Of a stretch of DNA of 64,000 nucleotides, positions 57,731 through 64,000 are shown piece by piece. Where the stretch lies: contig NZ_BMVB01000005.1 in the NCBI RefSeq assembly GCF_014650495.1, positions 310,001 through 374,000 on the forward strand, read 5' to 3'. The DNA is from Streptomyces cinnamoneus (lineage in GTDB: Bacteria > Actinomycetota > Actinomycetes > Streptomycetales > Streptomycetaceae). The position numbers were made by a program, and so were the translations under genes. The notes under the pieces were generated by a model. The model did not search any database and was not told the origin of the DNA. It saw only the letters and a program-made list of their open reading frames with translations. Within the stretch, counting starts at the first letter, position 1; each line of letters begins with the position of its first letter.

Positions 57731-58075
57731 CTAGTCCTGCTCGTCGTCCTGCTCCGCCCGGAAGTCGGGAGGGTGGGGATCCCCGAGGGCGCGGCGGCTC
57801 GTCCGCCACTCCCTGATCGACTCCGACACGCGCCGCACGATCTCGGCAACGGTCGCGGCGCCGCCCCAGTCGACCACATGGAGCACGATGTCCATCTGAG
57901 GCCCCATCGGAACGCCGGCTTCCGTGCGCCCGGCACCCCGCTTCACCTGCACCCGGCCCTTCAGTTCCGGTTCGCCGTTGAGCCACGTCTCCAGGGACTT
58001 GACGTCCTTTTCCTGCACGTGCCCGGATGCGGAGATGCGCACGCTGTGCCGTAACCCGCCCTCTCCCTGCGCCAT
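57731..58075 (-). CDS. EACC1 (effector-associated constant component 1)-like protein
   Basis: 114 residues from ATG 58075. 'HSVRISASGHVQEKDVKSLETWLNGEPELKGRVQVK', then 'MGPQMDIVLHVVDWGGAATVAEIVRRVSESIREWRTSRR', is the EACC1 pattern: a beta-strand with S-L-x-x-W-L-x-x-E-P-E-L-x-G-R-V, and a C-terminal glycine-rich helix pair ending in W-R. EACC1 proteins recur beside effector proteases and nSTAND genes in actinobacterial conflict operons and are thought to be adaptor components. This is the first gene of the operon, 4 bp before the caspase gene, so expression is coupled. The C-terminus is acidic ('FRAEQDDEQD'). Confidence 0.82.
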   Translation of the reverse strand: MAQGEGGLRHSVRISASGHVQEKDVKSLETWLNGEPELKGRVQVKRGAGRTEAGVPMGPQMDIVLHVVDWGGAATVAEIVRRVSESIREWRTSRRALGDPHPPDFRAEQDDEQD

Positions 58076-58263
58076 AACGTGACATGGTGCCACGGAGTGT
58101 GGCGTTCGAGGAGTGGTCCGAAAGCACATCCTTCCGCGGCCGTGCACAGGGGGGAACGCGCGTCCTCACCCGGTCCTGAAGCGTGACGCTTCCGCGAACG
58201 CGGCACGCCCGGTGCCCTGGTGCACCACACTCACGGGCACGACTCCCCCGTGGAAGGGAACCC

Positions 58264-59250
58264 GTGCCCCGTCACACCGCCACGCACCTGCCCGGACGCT
58301 TCCTGGCGCTCGTCGCCGCCGTCACCATGGCCGCCGTCTGCCTCGTCGCGGCTCCGGCCCCCGCCTCCGGGGCCGCCGCCGGCGGCCCCGCCCTCGACCG
58401 GGAGTTCGCCGATCCCGACATCGTGAAGGTGGGCCGCACGTACCACGCCTACGCGACCCACGACGACAGCAGGAACGTCCAGCATGCCACCTCGGCCGAC
58501 CTGACCCACTGGACGGTCGTCGGGGCCGACGCGCTGCCCGCGCTCGGGGCGTGGGCGTCCCCGGACCGTTCCCGGGTGTGGGCTCCGGAGGTGTACGCCA
58601 ACGGCAAGGGCTTCACCCTGCACTACACCGCGCGCGACCGGGCCAGCGGCAGGCAGTGCATCGGCGCCGCCCTGTCGGCGTCACCCGACGGGCCGTTCCG
58701 GCCGGCCGGAGACGGCCCGCTGATCTGCCCGGCCGCGGAGGGCGGTGCCATTGATGCCGCCTCGTACACGGAGAACGGCCGGCGGTACGTGCTGTGGAAG
58801 AACGACGGCAACTGCTGCGAAGCGGACACGTGGATCCACCTCCAGCCCGTGACCAGGGACGGCACCCGTACGACGGGCCAGGCCGTCCGGCTGATCAAAC
58901 AGGACCTGCCGTGGGAGGGCACGCTCGTCGAGGCGCCCACGCTCGTCAAACGGGGCGGCCGCTACGTGCTGTTCTACTCGGCCAACTTCTACCGCAGCGA
59001 CGACTACCGGACGGGCTACGCCGTGGCGAGCAGCCTCACCGGCCCCTACACCAAGGCCGCGACGCCGCTGATGACCACCGCCTCCTTCGGCGGCACGGTC
59101 CGCGGCCCCGGCGGCCAGGACGTGGTGACCGGCCCGGACGGCCACGACCGCATCGTCTTCCACGGCTGGCGCGACGGCTTCGCGTACCGCGCCCTGTACG
59201 TGGCCGGCCTCGACTTCACGAACGGCCGTCCGGTGGTGCGCGGCACCTAG
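58264..59250 (+). CDS. secreted glycoside hydrolase, GH43 family
   Basis: 328 residues from GTG 58264 (GGAAGGGA upstream). Signal peptide 'FLALVAAVTMAAVCLVAAPAPASG'. The five-bladed propeller has the three family acids: Asp in 'DREFADPDIVKVGRTYHAY' (catalytic base region), Asp in 'AIDAASYTENGRRYVLWKND' (pKa modulator), and Glu in 'WEGTLVEAPTLVKRGGRYVLFYS' (general acid). GH43 enzymes cut arabinofuranosyl or xylosyl bonds in plant hemicellulose. No linker or carbohydrate-binding module is present. It is divergent from the protease operon (189 bp gap) and convergent on the ricin-domain gene. Confidence 0.92.
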   Translation: MPRHTATHLPGRFLALVAAVTMAAVCLVAAPAPASGAAAGGPALDREFADPDIVKVGRTYHAYATHDDSRNVQHATSADLTHWTVVGADALPALGAWASPDRSRVWAPEVYANGKGFTLHYTARDRASGRQCIGAALSASPDGPFRPAGDGPLICPAAEGGAIDAASYTENGRRYVLWKNDGNCCEADTWIHLQPVTRDGTRTTGQAVRLIKQDLPWEGTLVEAPTLVKRGGRYVLFYSANFYRSDDYRTGYAVASSLTGPYTKAATPLMTTASFGGTVRGPGGQDVVTGPDGHDRIVFHGWRDGFAYRALYVAGLDFTNGRPVVRGT

Positions 59251-59263
59251 CCCGTGCGTTCGG

Positions 59264-60133
59264 TCAGCCCCACTTCTGGTGGCGGTCGCGGTCGCAGGGC
59301 AGGGCTCGCAGTCCGGCGTCGGTGGCGTCGTCCAGGCACGCCCCCGTCGCCTTGTTCCTGAGTTCCACCGCGTCGTCGGGCCACTTGGTCACCGACCAGG
59401 ACTGCGGCGGCGTGGCGGCCGTGGCGCAGGCAACGGCACGCAGCCCTGCGCCGGAGTGCTCCAGGCACGCTCCTGTGGCGTGGTTCCGCAGCTGCCGCGT
59501 GCCGTTCGGGAAGGCGTGGACCGTCCACCGCTGGTAGCTGAGCCCGTTGCACTCGTAGGTGCGCAGCTTCTTGTCCAGGCTGTCGTCCAGGCACGCGCCC
59601 GTGGCCCGGCTGACGAAGATGCGGGAGAGGTCGGCCGACCCCGCCTCGTGCTGCGGCGCGGCTCCCTTGCCGGCCGCCTGCGCGTACCGGGAACCCGGGG
59701 CGGCCGGCTGGGACGGCGGCAGGACGAACGAGGTGAGCACCGCACCGAGGACCGCCCCCGTGAGGGTTCCGGCCGTGGCGTACGCCCAGCGGCTGCGCAG
59801 GCCGGTGCGCAGCGTGCGGAGCCGGCGGCGTACAGCGGAGCCCGGTTGGCCGGACGGGCCGGCGTCCGCGGGTTGCCTGGCCTGGCTCCGGTCGGCCGCC
59901 TCCCACAGCCTCCGGTACTGCAGCGGATCGGCTCCCAGGGCCCGGCAGAGGTCCTCGACCGCGGCCCACTGCGGCACCGTGCTCCCGCAGAAGTAGCGCG
60001 ACAGCGACGAGTCGCTGATCAGGATCTCTTCCTCCAAGGACCGCAGCGTGCGGCCGGAACGCCGCTGCAGCGCACGTAACGCGCTGCCCAGCCGCTGCGC
60101 CGGATCCCCTTCCGCCTTCTCACCGCCGGTCAT
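59264..60133 (-). CDS. XRE-TM-ricin-lectin membrane regulator
   Basis: 289 residues from ATG 60133 with GAAGGAG upstream. Residues 12-75 are an XRE helix-turn-helix ('LGSALRALQRRSGRTLRSLEEEILISDSSLSRYFCGSTVPQWAAVEDLCRALG'). After a Pro/Gly linker and basic stretch a transmembrane helix spans about 116-138. Residues 170-289 form a ricin-type beta-trefoil with repeated 'A-T-G-A-C-L-[DE]-x-S/D-x-x-x-x-L-R-x-x-x-C' and Q-x-W motifs. The protein thus joins a cytoplasmic DNA-binding-like domain to an extracellular sugar-binding lectin, an obvious surface-sensing design. Convergent on the GH43 gene (13 bp gap). Confidence 0.88.
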   Translation of the reverse strand: MTGGEKAEGDPAQRLGSALRALQRRSGRTLRSLEEEILISDSSLSRYFCGSTVPQWAAVEDLCRALGADPLQYRRLWEAADRSQARQPADAGPSGQPGSAVRRRLRTLRTGLRSRWAYATAGTLTGAVLGAVLTSFVLPPSQPAAPGSRYAQAAGKGAAPQHEAGSADLSRIFVSRATGACLDDSLDKKLRTYECNGLSYQRWTVHAFPNGTRQLRNHATGACLEHSGAGLRAVACATAATPPQSWSVTKWPDDAVELRNKATGACLDDATDAGLRALPCDRDRHQKWG

Positions 60134-60473
60134 GGCGGCTCCTTCCTCGCGCTGCCCGCAATGTGGTGCCCCAGTAGCCCGTCCCGCACCCGGGACGGGC
60201 ACGTCCCAGCAGGTCAGAACCCTAGGGATCCCGACCTTGGTGAAGCAAACGGGACATTCTTGCGACGGGTGACGCACCGTCGCAGACTCTGATCACCCCG
60301 GCAACGCGGTGCGGACGGCAACGGTCGACCGGCCGCCGCTCCCATGCCGGCGGTATCCGGCGCGGGCAGCACGACGCCCCGCATTCCCACCGCACACACG
60401 GGTGATCGCCGTGCGCGGCGCCCTGCCGCCGCACACCAGTGCGGCACACCACTCCGACACACGGGAGAGAAAC
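60134..60473. other. 340-bp divergent region before the NlpC/P60-like gene
   Basis: GC-rich, with several imperfect GCCGG repeats. I looked for a c-di-AMP riboswitch, common before such genes, but could not recognise one. Confidence 0.4.
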
Positions 60474-61106
60474 ATGTCCACGTCCACGTCCACGACCACA
60501 ACCCCGTCCACGGCCAGGCCCACGGCCAAGCGCTGGGGCATGGCGGCACTGACCGCCTTCCTCTGCGTGGGCTCCACCGCGCTGACGGCCCTCCCGGCAC
60601 CCGCGGCACAGCCCGTCGCGTCGCCGGTCGCCGCACATGCCGCGGCCCCGCACCGCACGGCCGCGGCGGCGGCGCCCGCCATCAGCCGGGCCCAGGTGCT
60701 GGAACGGGCGAAGACCTGGCTGACCGCCAACAACAGCCGGCCCGTCCCGTACGGCCAGAACCTGTACTGGAAGGACGGCTACCGGCAGGACTGCTCCGGC
60801 TACGTCTCCATGGCCCTCCGCCTGAGGGCACCCGGCCCCAACACCGTCACGCTCAAGAAGAGCGCCTACACCCGCCCGATCGCCATGAAGGACCTCGCAC
60901 CGGGCGATCTCGTCATCAAGGCCAACAGCGACAGCCCCGACTTCCGCCACGTCGTCATCTTCGACGGCTGGGCCGACGCCGCCCACACCGCGTACAAGTC
61001 CTACGAGCAGGCCGGCAACGTCGGCACGCGGTGGAAGCAGCACTCCTACGGCGTGAACGGCCGCGACGGCTACCACGCCTACCGGCCCGTCAACATCACC
61101 GGCTGA
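60474..61106 (+). CDS. secreted NlpC/P60-like (CHAP-type) cysteine peptidase
   Basis: 210 residues from ATG 60474 (GGGAGAGA upstream). The N-terminus is a Ser/Thr run then a signal peptide ('WGMAALTAFLCVGSTALTALPAPAA'). The catalytic core has 'YWKDGYRQDCSGYVSMALRL' with Cys107 and 'DFRHVVIFDGWADAAHTAYK' with His159, the D-C-S-G-Y and H-V motifs of peptidoglycan NlpC/P60-type endopeptidases or amidases. The mature enzyme has no cell-wall-binding module, so it is probably a small lysozyme-like peptidase active in cell-wall turnover or competition. It begins a run of secreted protein genes on the plus strand. Confidence 0.85.
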   Translation: MSTSTSTTTTPSTARPTAKRWGMAALTAFLCVGSTALTALPAPAAQPVASPVAAHAAAPHRTAAAAAPAISRAQVLERAKTWLTANNSRPVPYGQNLYWKDGYRQDCSGYVSMALRLRAPGPNTVTLKKSAYTRPIAMKDLAPGDLVIKANSDSPDFRHVVIFDGWADAAHTAYKSYEQAGNVGTRWKQHSYGVNGRDGYHAYRPVNITG

Positions 61107-61217
61107 CGCCGGGCTCCGACCGGTCCCGGTGCGCGGCGCGCCCTGCACGGAACGCCGCGCACCGGGGCCCGGGGCGCCGCCCCTCCCCCTCCACCATCGC
61201 CTCTTCCTGGGACAGAC

Positions 61218-62150
61218 ATGTCGTTCGTACCGCTCCGCCTCCGGAGTCCGGCCCTTCTGTGCGCTGTTGCCGTGGTCGTGTTCGTCATCGCGACGGCAGC
61301 CTGCTGGGGCAGATGGCCGGGCGACGGCACCGAGTCGCCGCGCACCGCCCATGCCCCGCGCCATGGCTCCACGGCTCGCATCGAGCGCCTCCTGCACGAC
61401 GCGGAGCAGCTGCTCCTGCGCACGTGCATGCGCCGGGCGGGCTTCGACTACCGCCCCGTGCCCGACGAACCGGGCACGGGTGAGCGGGACTTCCCCTACG
61501 TACTGGACGACTCGGCCTGGGCGAGCCGGCACGGCTACGGTCGCGATCTGCAGCAGCGTCTGCGCGAACGGGCCCGGCGCGATCCCAACGGCGCGTACTT
61601 CCGGTCCCTGTCCGCACCGCGCAGGGCCCAGGCGCTCCTCGCCGCCAACGAGCCCGGCCCCCGTGGGGTGTCCGCCACCCTTCCCACCGGCGGCGCGGTG
61701 CAGCGCAGCGACCACGGATGCGTCTCGGACGGCCAGCGCAGGCTGTACGGCGACCTGCAGGCGTGGTTCCAGGCGTCGACCACCGTCCACGCCCTCGACG
61801 CGATGCGCAGGGCCCGGGTCGTGGCCGACCACCGCTATGCGCGTGACCTCGCCGTATGGGCGCAGTGCATGCGGAGCGCCGGCCATCCGTATGCGAGCCC
61901 CGGTCAGGCCCGGGCGGCCGCACTGTCCGGCACCGATCCCCTGCCGCGGGCGCGGGAGACCGCTCTCGCCCTGGCGGAAGTGCGGTGCGCCGTACGGTCC
62001 GGGCTTGCCGGGACGGCACGGGAGCTCGACGCCCGCCACGGCGCGGCACTGTGCCGGCAGTACCGCAGCACCATCGCCGAGAAGGCCCGCCTGCAGACGG
62101 AGGCGCTGCCACGAGCGCGCGCCGTCGTCAGCGGCTCGGGGCGGCCCTGA
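61218..62150 (+). CDS. exported hypothetical protein, 310 aa
   Basis: ATG 61218. An N-terminal hydrophobic segment ('LLCAVAVVVFVIATAACWGRW') is a signal or signal-anchor; the A-A-C could be a weak lipobox. The mature domain is Arg- and Ala-rich and helical, with a repeated 'C-M-R-R-A-G-F-D-Y' and 'C-M-R-S-A-G-H-P-Y' motif plus 'EVRCAVRSG' and 'ALCRQYRS', giving four to six cysteines. It resembles a Streptomyces family of secreted Cys-motif proteins of unknown role. It lies between the NlpC-like gene and the I36 inhibitor gene on the same strand. Confidence 0.7.
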   Translation: MSFVPLRLRSPALLCAVAVVVFVIATAACWGRWPGDGTESPRTAHAPRHGSTARIERLLHDAEQLLLRTCMRRAGFDYRPVPDEPGTGERDFPYVLDDSAWASRHGYGRDLQQRLRERARRDPNGAYFRSLSAPRRAQALLAANEPGPRGVSATLPTGGAVQRSDHGCVSDGQRRLYGDLQAWFQASTTVHALDAMRRARVVADHRYARDLAVWAQCMRSAGHPYASPGQARAAALSGTDPLPRARETALALAEVRCAVRSGLAGTARELDARHGAALCRQYRSTIAEKARLQTEALPRARAVVSGSGRP

Positions 62151-62241
62151 GACCTCCTCCCGCGCCGGCCGGACGGCCGGCGGCGGAAGGCGGACGTCGT
62201 GCCGCACCAGGCGGCACGGCCACAACAGAAAGGGAACAACC

Positions 62242-62673
62242 ATGCGCAAGAACCTCCGTGCCCTCCTGGCCGGGCTGGCCGTCGCCACGGCGGCTGCGTG
62301 GGTACCGGCCGACGCCCGGGCCGCCGACGCGTCCCCCGCCCGGGCCGAGGCCGCCGCCCCCGACGGCTTCCTCTATGCCTGGGAGCACGCACACGCCAAA
62401 GGCGCCCACTGCCGCTGGAACAAGGAGAACGGCAACTGGACGGGCTGCCGCAACAAGATCTCGGACGTTTGGAACAACGGTTTTCCCGGCCGTCTGGAGG
62501 ACGTCCGCCTCTTCTGGGGTCCGGGCATGACCGGCTCGTGGGTGTGCCTGCAGCAGGGGGAGTCGATCCCCGACCTGTACGACGCCGGCACCGTGTTCAC
62601 CGCCCCGGGCAGTGGTCGGGGGCAGCTGGTCAACGACAACGTCTCGTCGCACGACTGGGTCGACGCCTGTTGA
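62242..62673 (+). CDS. peptidase inhibitor family I36-like secreted protein
   Basis: 143 residues from ATG 62242 (AAAGGGA upstream). Signal peptide 'LLAGLAVATAAAWVPADARA'. The mature domain carries 'GFLYAWEHAHAKGAHCRWNKENGNWTGC', 'KISDVWNNGFPGRLEDVRLFWGPGMTGSWVC' and a final Cys (W-V-D-A-C), the beta/gamma-crystallin-like fold with two disulphides of I36 inhibitors (SMI from Streptomyces nigrescens is the type). Such proteins block metalloproteases outside the cell. A strong terminator follows. Confidence 0.85.
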   Translation: MRKNLRALLAGLAVATAAAWVPADARAADASPARAEAAAPDGFLYAWEHAHAKGAHCRWNKENGNWTGCRNKISDVWNNGFPGRLEDVRLFWGPGMTGSWVCLQQGESIPDLYDAGTVFTAPGSGRGQLVNDNVSSHDWVDAC

Positions 62674-62692
62674 CGACGCAGGCGCGTCCGGA

Positions 62693-62723
62693 GGGGCCGA
62701 CAGCCCCTTGGGCTGTCGGCCCC
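62693..62723. terminator. terminator hairpin
   Basis: GGGGCCGACAGCCC and GGGCTGTCGGCCCC, a 14-bp perfect stem with a 3-nt loop, after the I36 gene and facing the convergent gene at 62756. Confidence 0.85.
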
Positions 62724-62755
62724 GTCGGTGTCCTCGGACGTCCGGCGAACCGCTC

Positions 62756-62983
62756 TCAGTGAGGCGAGGACGAGCCGCCCCCGGCGCATGCCTTGGCCAC
62801 GATGCCGTGGTACCGGCCGACCACCGGCGTGGTGCCGGCCGCCTTGTTGCACACCGTGGCTCCGGCGAGCCTCTGGAGGGGATCGAGGGCTTCGTCGAGG
62901 TCGCTGCGTTCTCCGGCGTGGGCCGGTGCGGCGACGCCGAGCAGGGCCGTGCCGAGCAGAGCCAGGGAGAGTGCCTTTCTCAT
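62756..62983 (-). CDS. small secreted protein, 75 aa
   Basis: ATG 62983, with GGGGCAGG upstream. Signal peptide M-R-K, 'ALSLALLGTALLGVAAPAHA'. The mature 50 or so residues have a helical start 'ERSDLDEALDPLQRLAGATV' and two cysteines ('VCNKAAGTTPVVGRYHGIVAKACAGG'). Similar mini secreted proteins are common in Streptomyces; function unknown. Convergent on the I36 gene. Confidence 0.75.
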   Translation of the reverse strand: MRKALSLALLGTALLGVAAPAHAGERSDLDEALDPLQRLAGATVCNKAAGTTPVVGRYHGIVAKACAGGGSSSPH

Positions 62984-63060
62984 GCCTGCCCCAACGACGG
63001 GGCGTGGGCGAAGGATGTGCTTCGCCGACCCGTTCGGCCGCATCCAGCCGCTTCCGGCCG

Positions 63061-63099
63061 GTTCAGCCCGTTCAGCCCGTTCAGCCCGCTCAGCCCTTC
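63061..63099. repeat. 9-bp tandem repeat
   Basis: GTTCAGCCC/GCTCAGCCC repeated four times, overlapping the stop codon of the nucleotidyltransferase gene. Confidence 0.7.
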
Positions 63100-63857
63100 A
63101 TGACCGCGCTCTCCAGCAACGTCGTCGTCGCGTCGAGGGCGGCGGTCAGCGCCTGCGGGTGGGGCCGGAGGCCGCCGAGGACGTCGTCGACGGCGCGCAG
63201 CCCGGCACGTTCGAGGAGCGTCTTCTCGTTGGTGACCCACTGGCCCCGCGCCGCCATGACCGCGTGGGCCGCCTGGCTGGCGGCGGTGGCGATCGCGCCC
63301 GCGCATTCGGCGAGGTGTCCGCGTGCGGCGTGGGCGGCACGCGCGTAGGCGAGCGTGAGCCGGGCGTCGCCCCACCAGCGTTCGGACGCCTGGCGCTTCA
63401 GGGGTTCGGGGTAGGCGGGGCGCGGCAGCGTGCCGTGCAGGACCTGGTTGACCGCCAGTTCGGCCAGAAGGAGGTAGCTCGGAATGCCCGCCAGGTGGAA
63501 CATGAGCCTCTCGACGTGGAAGCGGCCCTCGGCCGCCTCGGCGAGCTGGTGTTCGACGTCGGCGAGGTCCCGGTAGTGCACGTCGACGTGCCGGCCGTCG
63601 ACCTGCAGCCAGGCGCCGCCGTTGAACACCCCGCCGCCCCACGCGCCGATGCCGAAGACCTCGCCCGGCCACCCGAGGGCGCGCACGCTCCCGGGGGAGA
63701 AGGCTCCGCGGTAGTAGACGGCGAAGTCCCAGTCGCTGTCGGGCCCGTGCGTTCCGGTGGCGCGCGAACCGCCCAGCGCGACGGCTTCCACGTGCGGCAG
63801 CCCGGCCAGGTGCGACGTGACGTGGGCGAGGAACGATGCGTCGTCGGGTGCATGCAT
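63090..63857 (-). CDS. nucleotidyltransferase-domain protein
   Basis: 255 residues from ATG 63857. The Pol-beta-type core 'VEAVALGGSRATGTHGPDSDWDFAVYYRG' has G-G-S-x10-D-x-D (the metal-binding acids), and 'GRHVDVHYRDLADVEHQLAEA' supplies the third acidic strand. The rest is helical ('ERLMFHLAGIPSYLLLAELAV', '..LTLAYARAAHAARGHLAECAG'), like aminoglycoside-modifying or MNT-type proteins. The target may be a small molecule, tRNA or protein; no HEPN partner is near. Longer in-frame start at 63911 rejected. Confidence 0.85.
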   Translation of the reverse strand: MHAPDDASFLAHVTSHLAGLPHVEAVALGGSRATGTHGPDSDWDFAVYYRGAFSPGSVRALGWPGEVFGIGAWGGGVFNGGAWLQVDGRHVDVHYRDLADVEHQLAEAAEGRFHVERLMFHLAGIPSYLLLAELAVNQVLHGTLPRPAYPEPLKRQASERWWGDARLTLAYARAAHAARGHLAECAGAIATAASQAAHAVMAARGQWVTNEKTLLERAGLRAVDDVLGGLRPHPQALTAALDATTTLLESAVMKG

Positions 63858-63907
63858 GGGGGTGAGCCTAGGCCGGGTCCCGGCGGGAGTGCACGGGAGT
63901 TCTGGGC

Positions 63908-64000
63908 TCACGCGTGACCGGCGAGGGGTTCTCCCTGGCGTCGGGCGGCGGTCTCCCAGGCGCGGGTGACCGCCTGGCGGGCATGCGCGGTGACCGCCGC
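63908..64000 (-). CDS. 3' end of a gene continuing beyond the window
   Basis: Open frame from the window edge to TGA at 63908-63910 encoding 30 residues ('AAVTAHARQAVTRAWETAAR' and a Gly/Pro-rich end). Too short to assign; the body of the gene lies outside. Confidence 0.5.
   Translation of the reverse strand, partial: AAVTAHARQAVTRAWETAARRQGEPLAGHA

Noticed and set aside
60134-60473. c-di-AMP (ydaO-type) riboswitch before the NlpC/P60-like gene
   Set aside because: The region has scattered GGGTGATC-like and GCCGG motifs, but the ordered consensus blocks could not be found by eye; a covariance-model search would decide.
5041-63099. CRISPR array
   Set aside because: The short tandem repeats have no spacers and units of only 8-14 bp; no cas genes present.
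63090-63857. HEPN/MNT toxin-antitoxin module
   Set aside because: The nucleotidyltransferase is larger than MNT antitoxins and has no HEPN partner within the window.

Overview
The window is high-GC actinomycete DNA and almost certainly Streptomyces. It shows strong third-position GC, GGAGG-type ribosome binding sites alternating with apparently leaderless starts, GTG and TTG starts, a rare TTA (bldA-type) codon, many TetR/AraC/LysR/MarR regulators, secreted proteins with Streptomyces-like signal peptides, and domain families (DUF3592, Trypco1, EACC1, XRE-TM-ricin) typical of the genus. No tRNA, rRNA, CRISPR array or origin was seen. The density of broken transposases suggests an accessory or chromosome-arm location, but that is inference.

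Region 1 (1-5.2 kb): small enzymes paired with regulators, namely an SRPBCC protein (cut by the window edge), a SnoaL-like protein, a cysteine-less AhpD-like protein, an NmrA-like NAD(P)-binding protein divergent from an AraC regulator, and a methyltransferase divergent from a TetR regulator across two palindromic operators. Region 2 (5.2-26.7 kb): a decayed accessory zone. It holds hypothetical and small secreted proteins plus wreckage: an MMPL transporter scar, an IS5-like element with a separate inverted end remnant, joined IS1380 and IS30 fragments, a Doc-like toxin remnant, an ISL3 remnant, and a DnaB-like helicase with an HTH remnant that resembles an actinomycete integrative element. 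Intact genes among them include an alpha/beta hydrolase, two LysR regulators, a GNAT acetyltransferase, a variant inositol-monophosphatase-like protein and an F420/NADP-reductase-like protein.

Region 3 (26.7-48.3 kb): ordered chromosomal genes. These are a TetR/hydrolase operon, a secreted protein made of three 70-residue repeats, a TetR/NAD(P)-binding pair, an NDH-2-like flavoprotein, a DoxX/AraC pair, and a truncated threonyl-tRNA synthetase preceded by a Thr-Thr-Thr leader peptide and terminator hairpin (a probable ribosome-mediated attenuator). They are followed by a P450/ferredoxin/methyltransferase set, a cyclophilin, an MBL hydrolase/MarR pair with a perfect palindromic operator, a four-gene PaoABCD/Xdh-like molybdoenzyme operon with its XdhC maturation factor, and a DJ-1/GlxA pair.

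Region 4 (48.3-58.1 kb): the most striking locus, a minus-strand operon of six genes. In transcription order they are EACC1, a caspase-TM-solute-binding-VWA protein, an orphan solute-binding lipoprotein, Trypco1, a trypsin-nSTAND NTPase-TM-WD40 protein, and a small LppP/LprE-like lipoprotein. It combines two protease effectors, one STAND switch and several extracytoplasmic sensor modules, and reads as a membrane-spanning conflict or cell-fate system. Region 5 (58.2-64 kb): secreted and surface functions (GH43 glycosidase, XRE-TM-ricin regulator, NlpC/P60-like protein, I36-type inhibitor, small secreted proteins), then a nucleotidyltransferase and the 3' end of a further gene.
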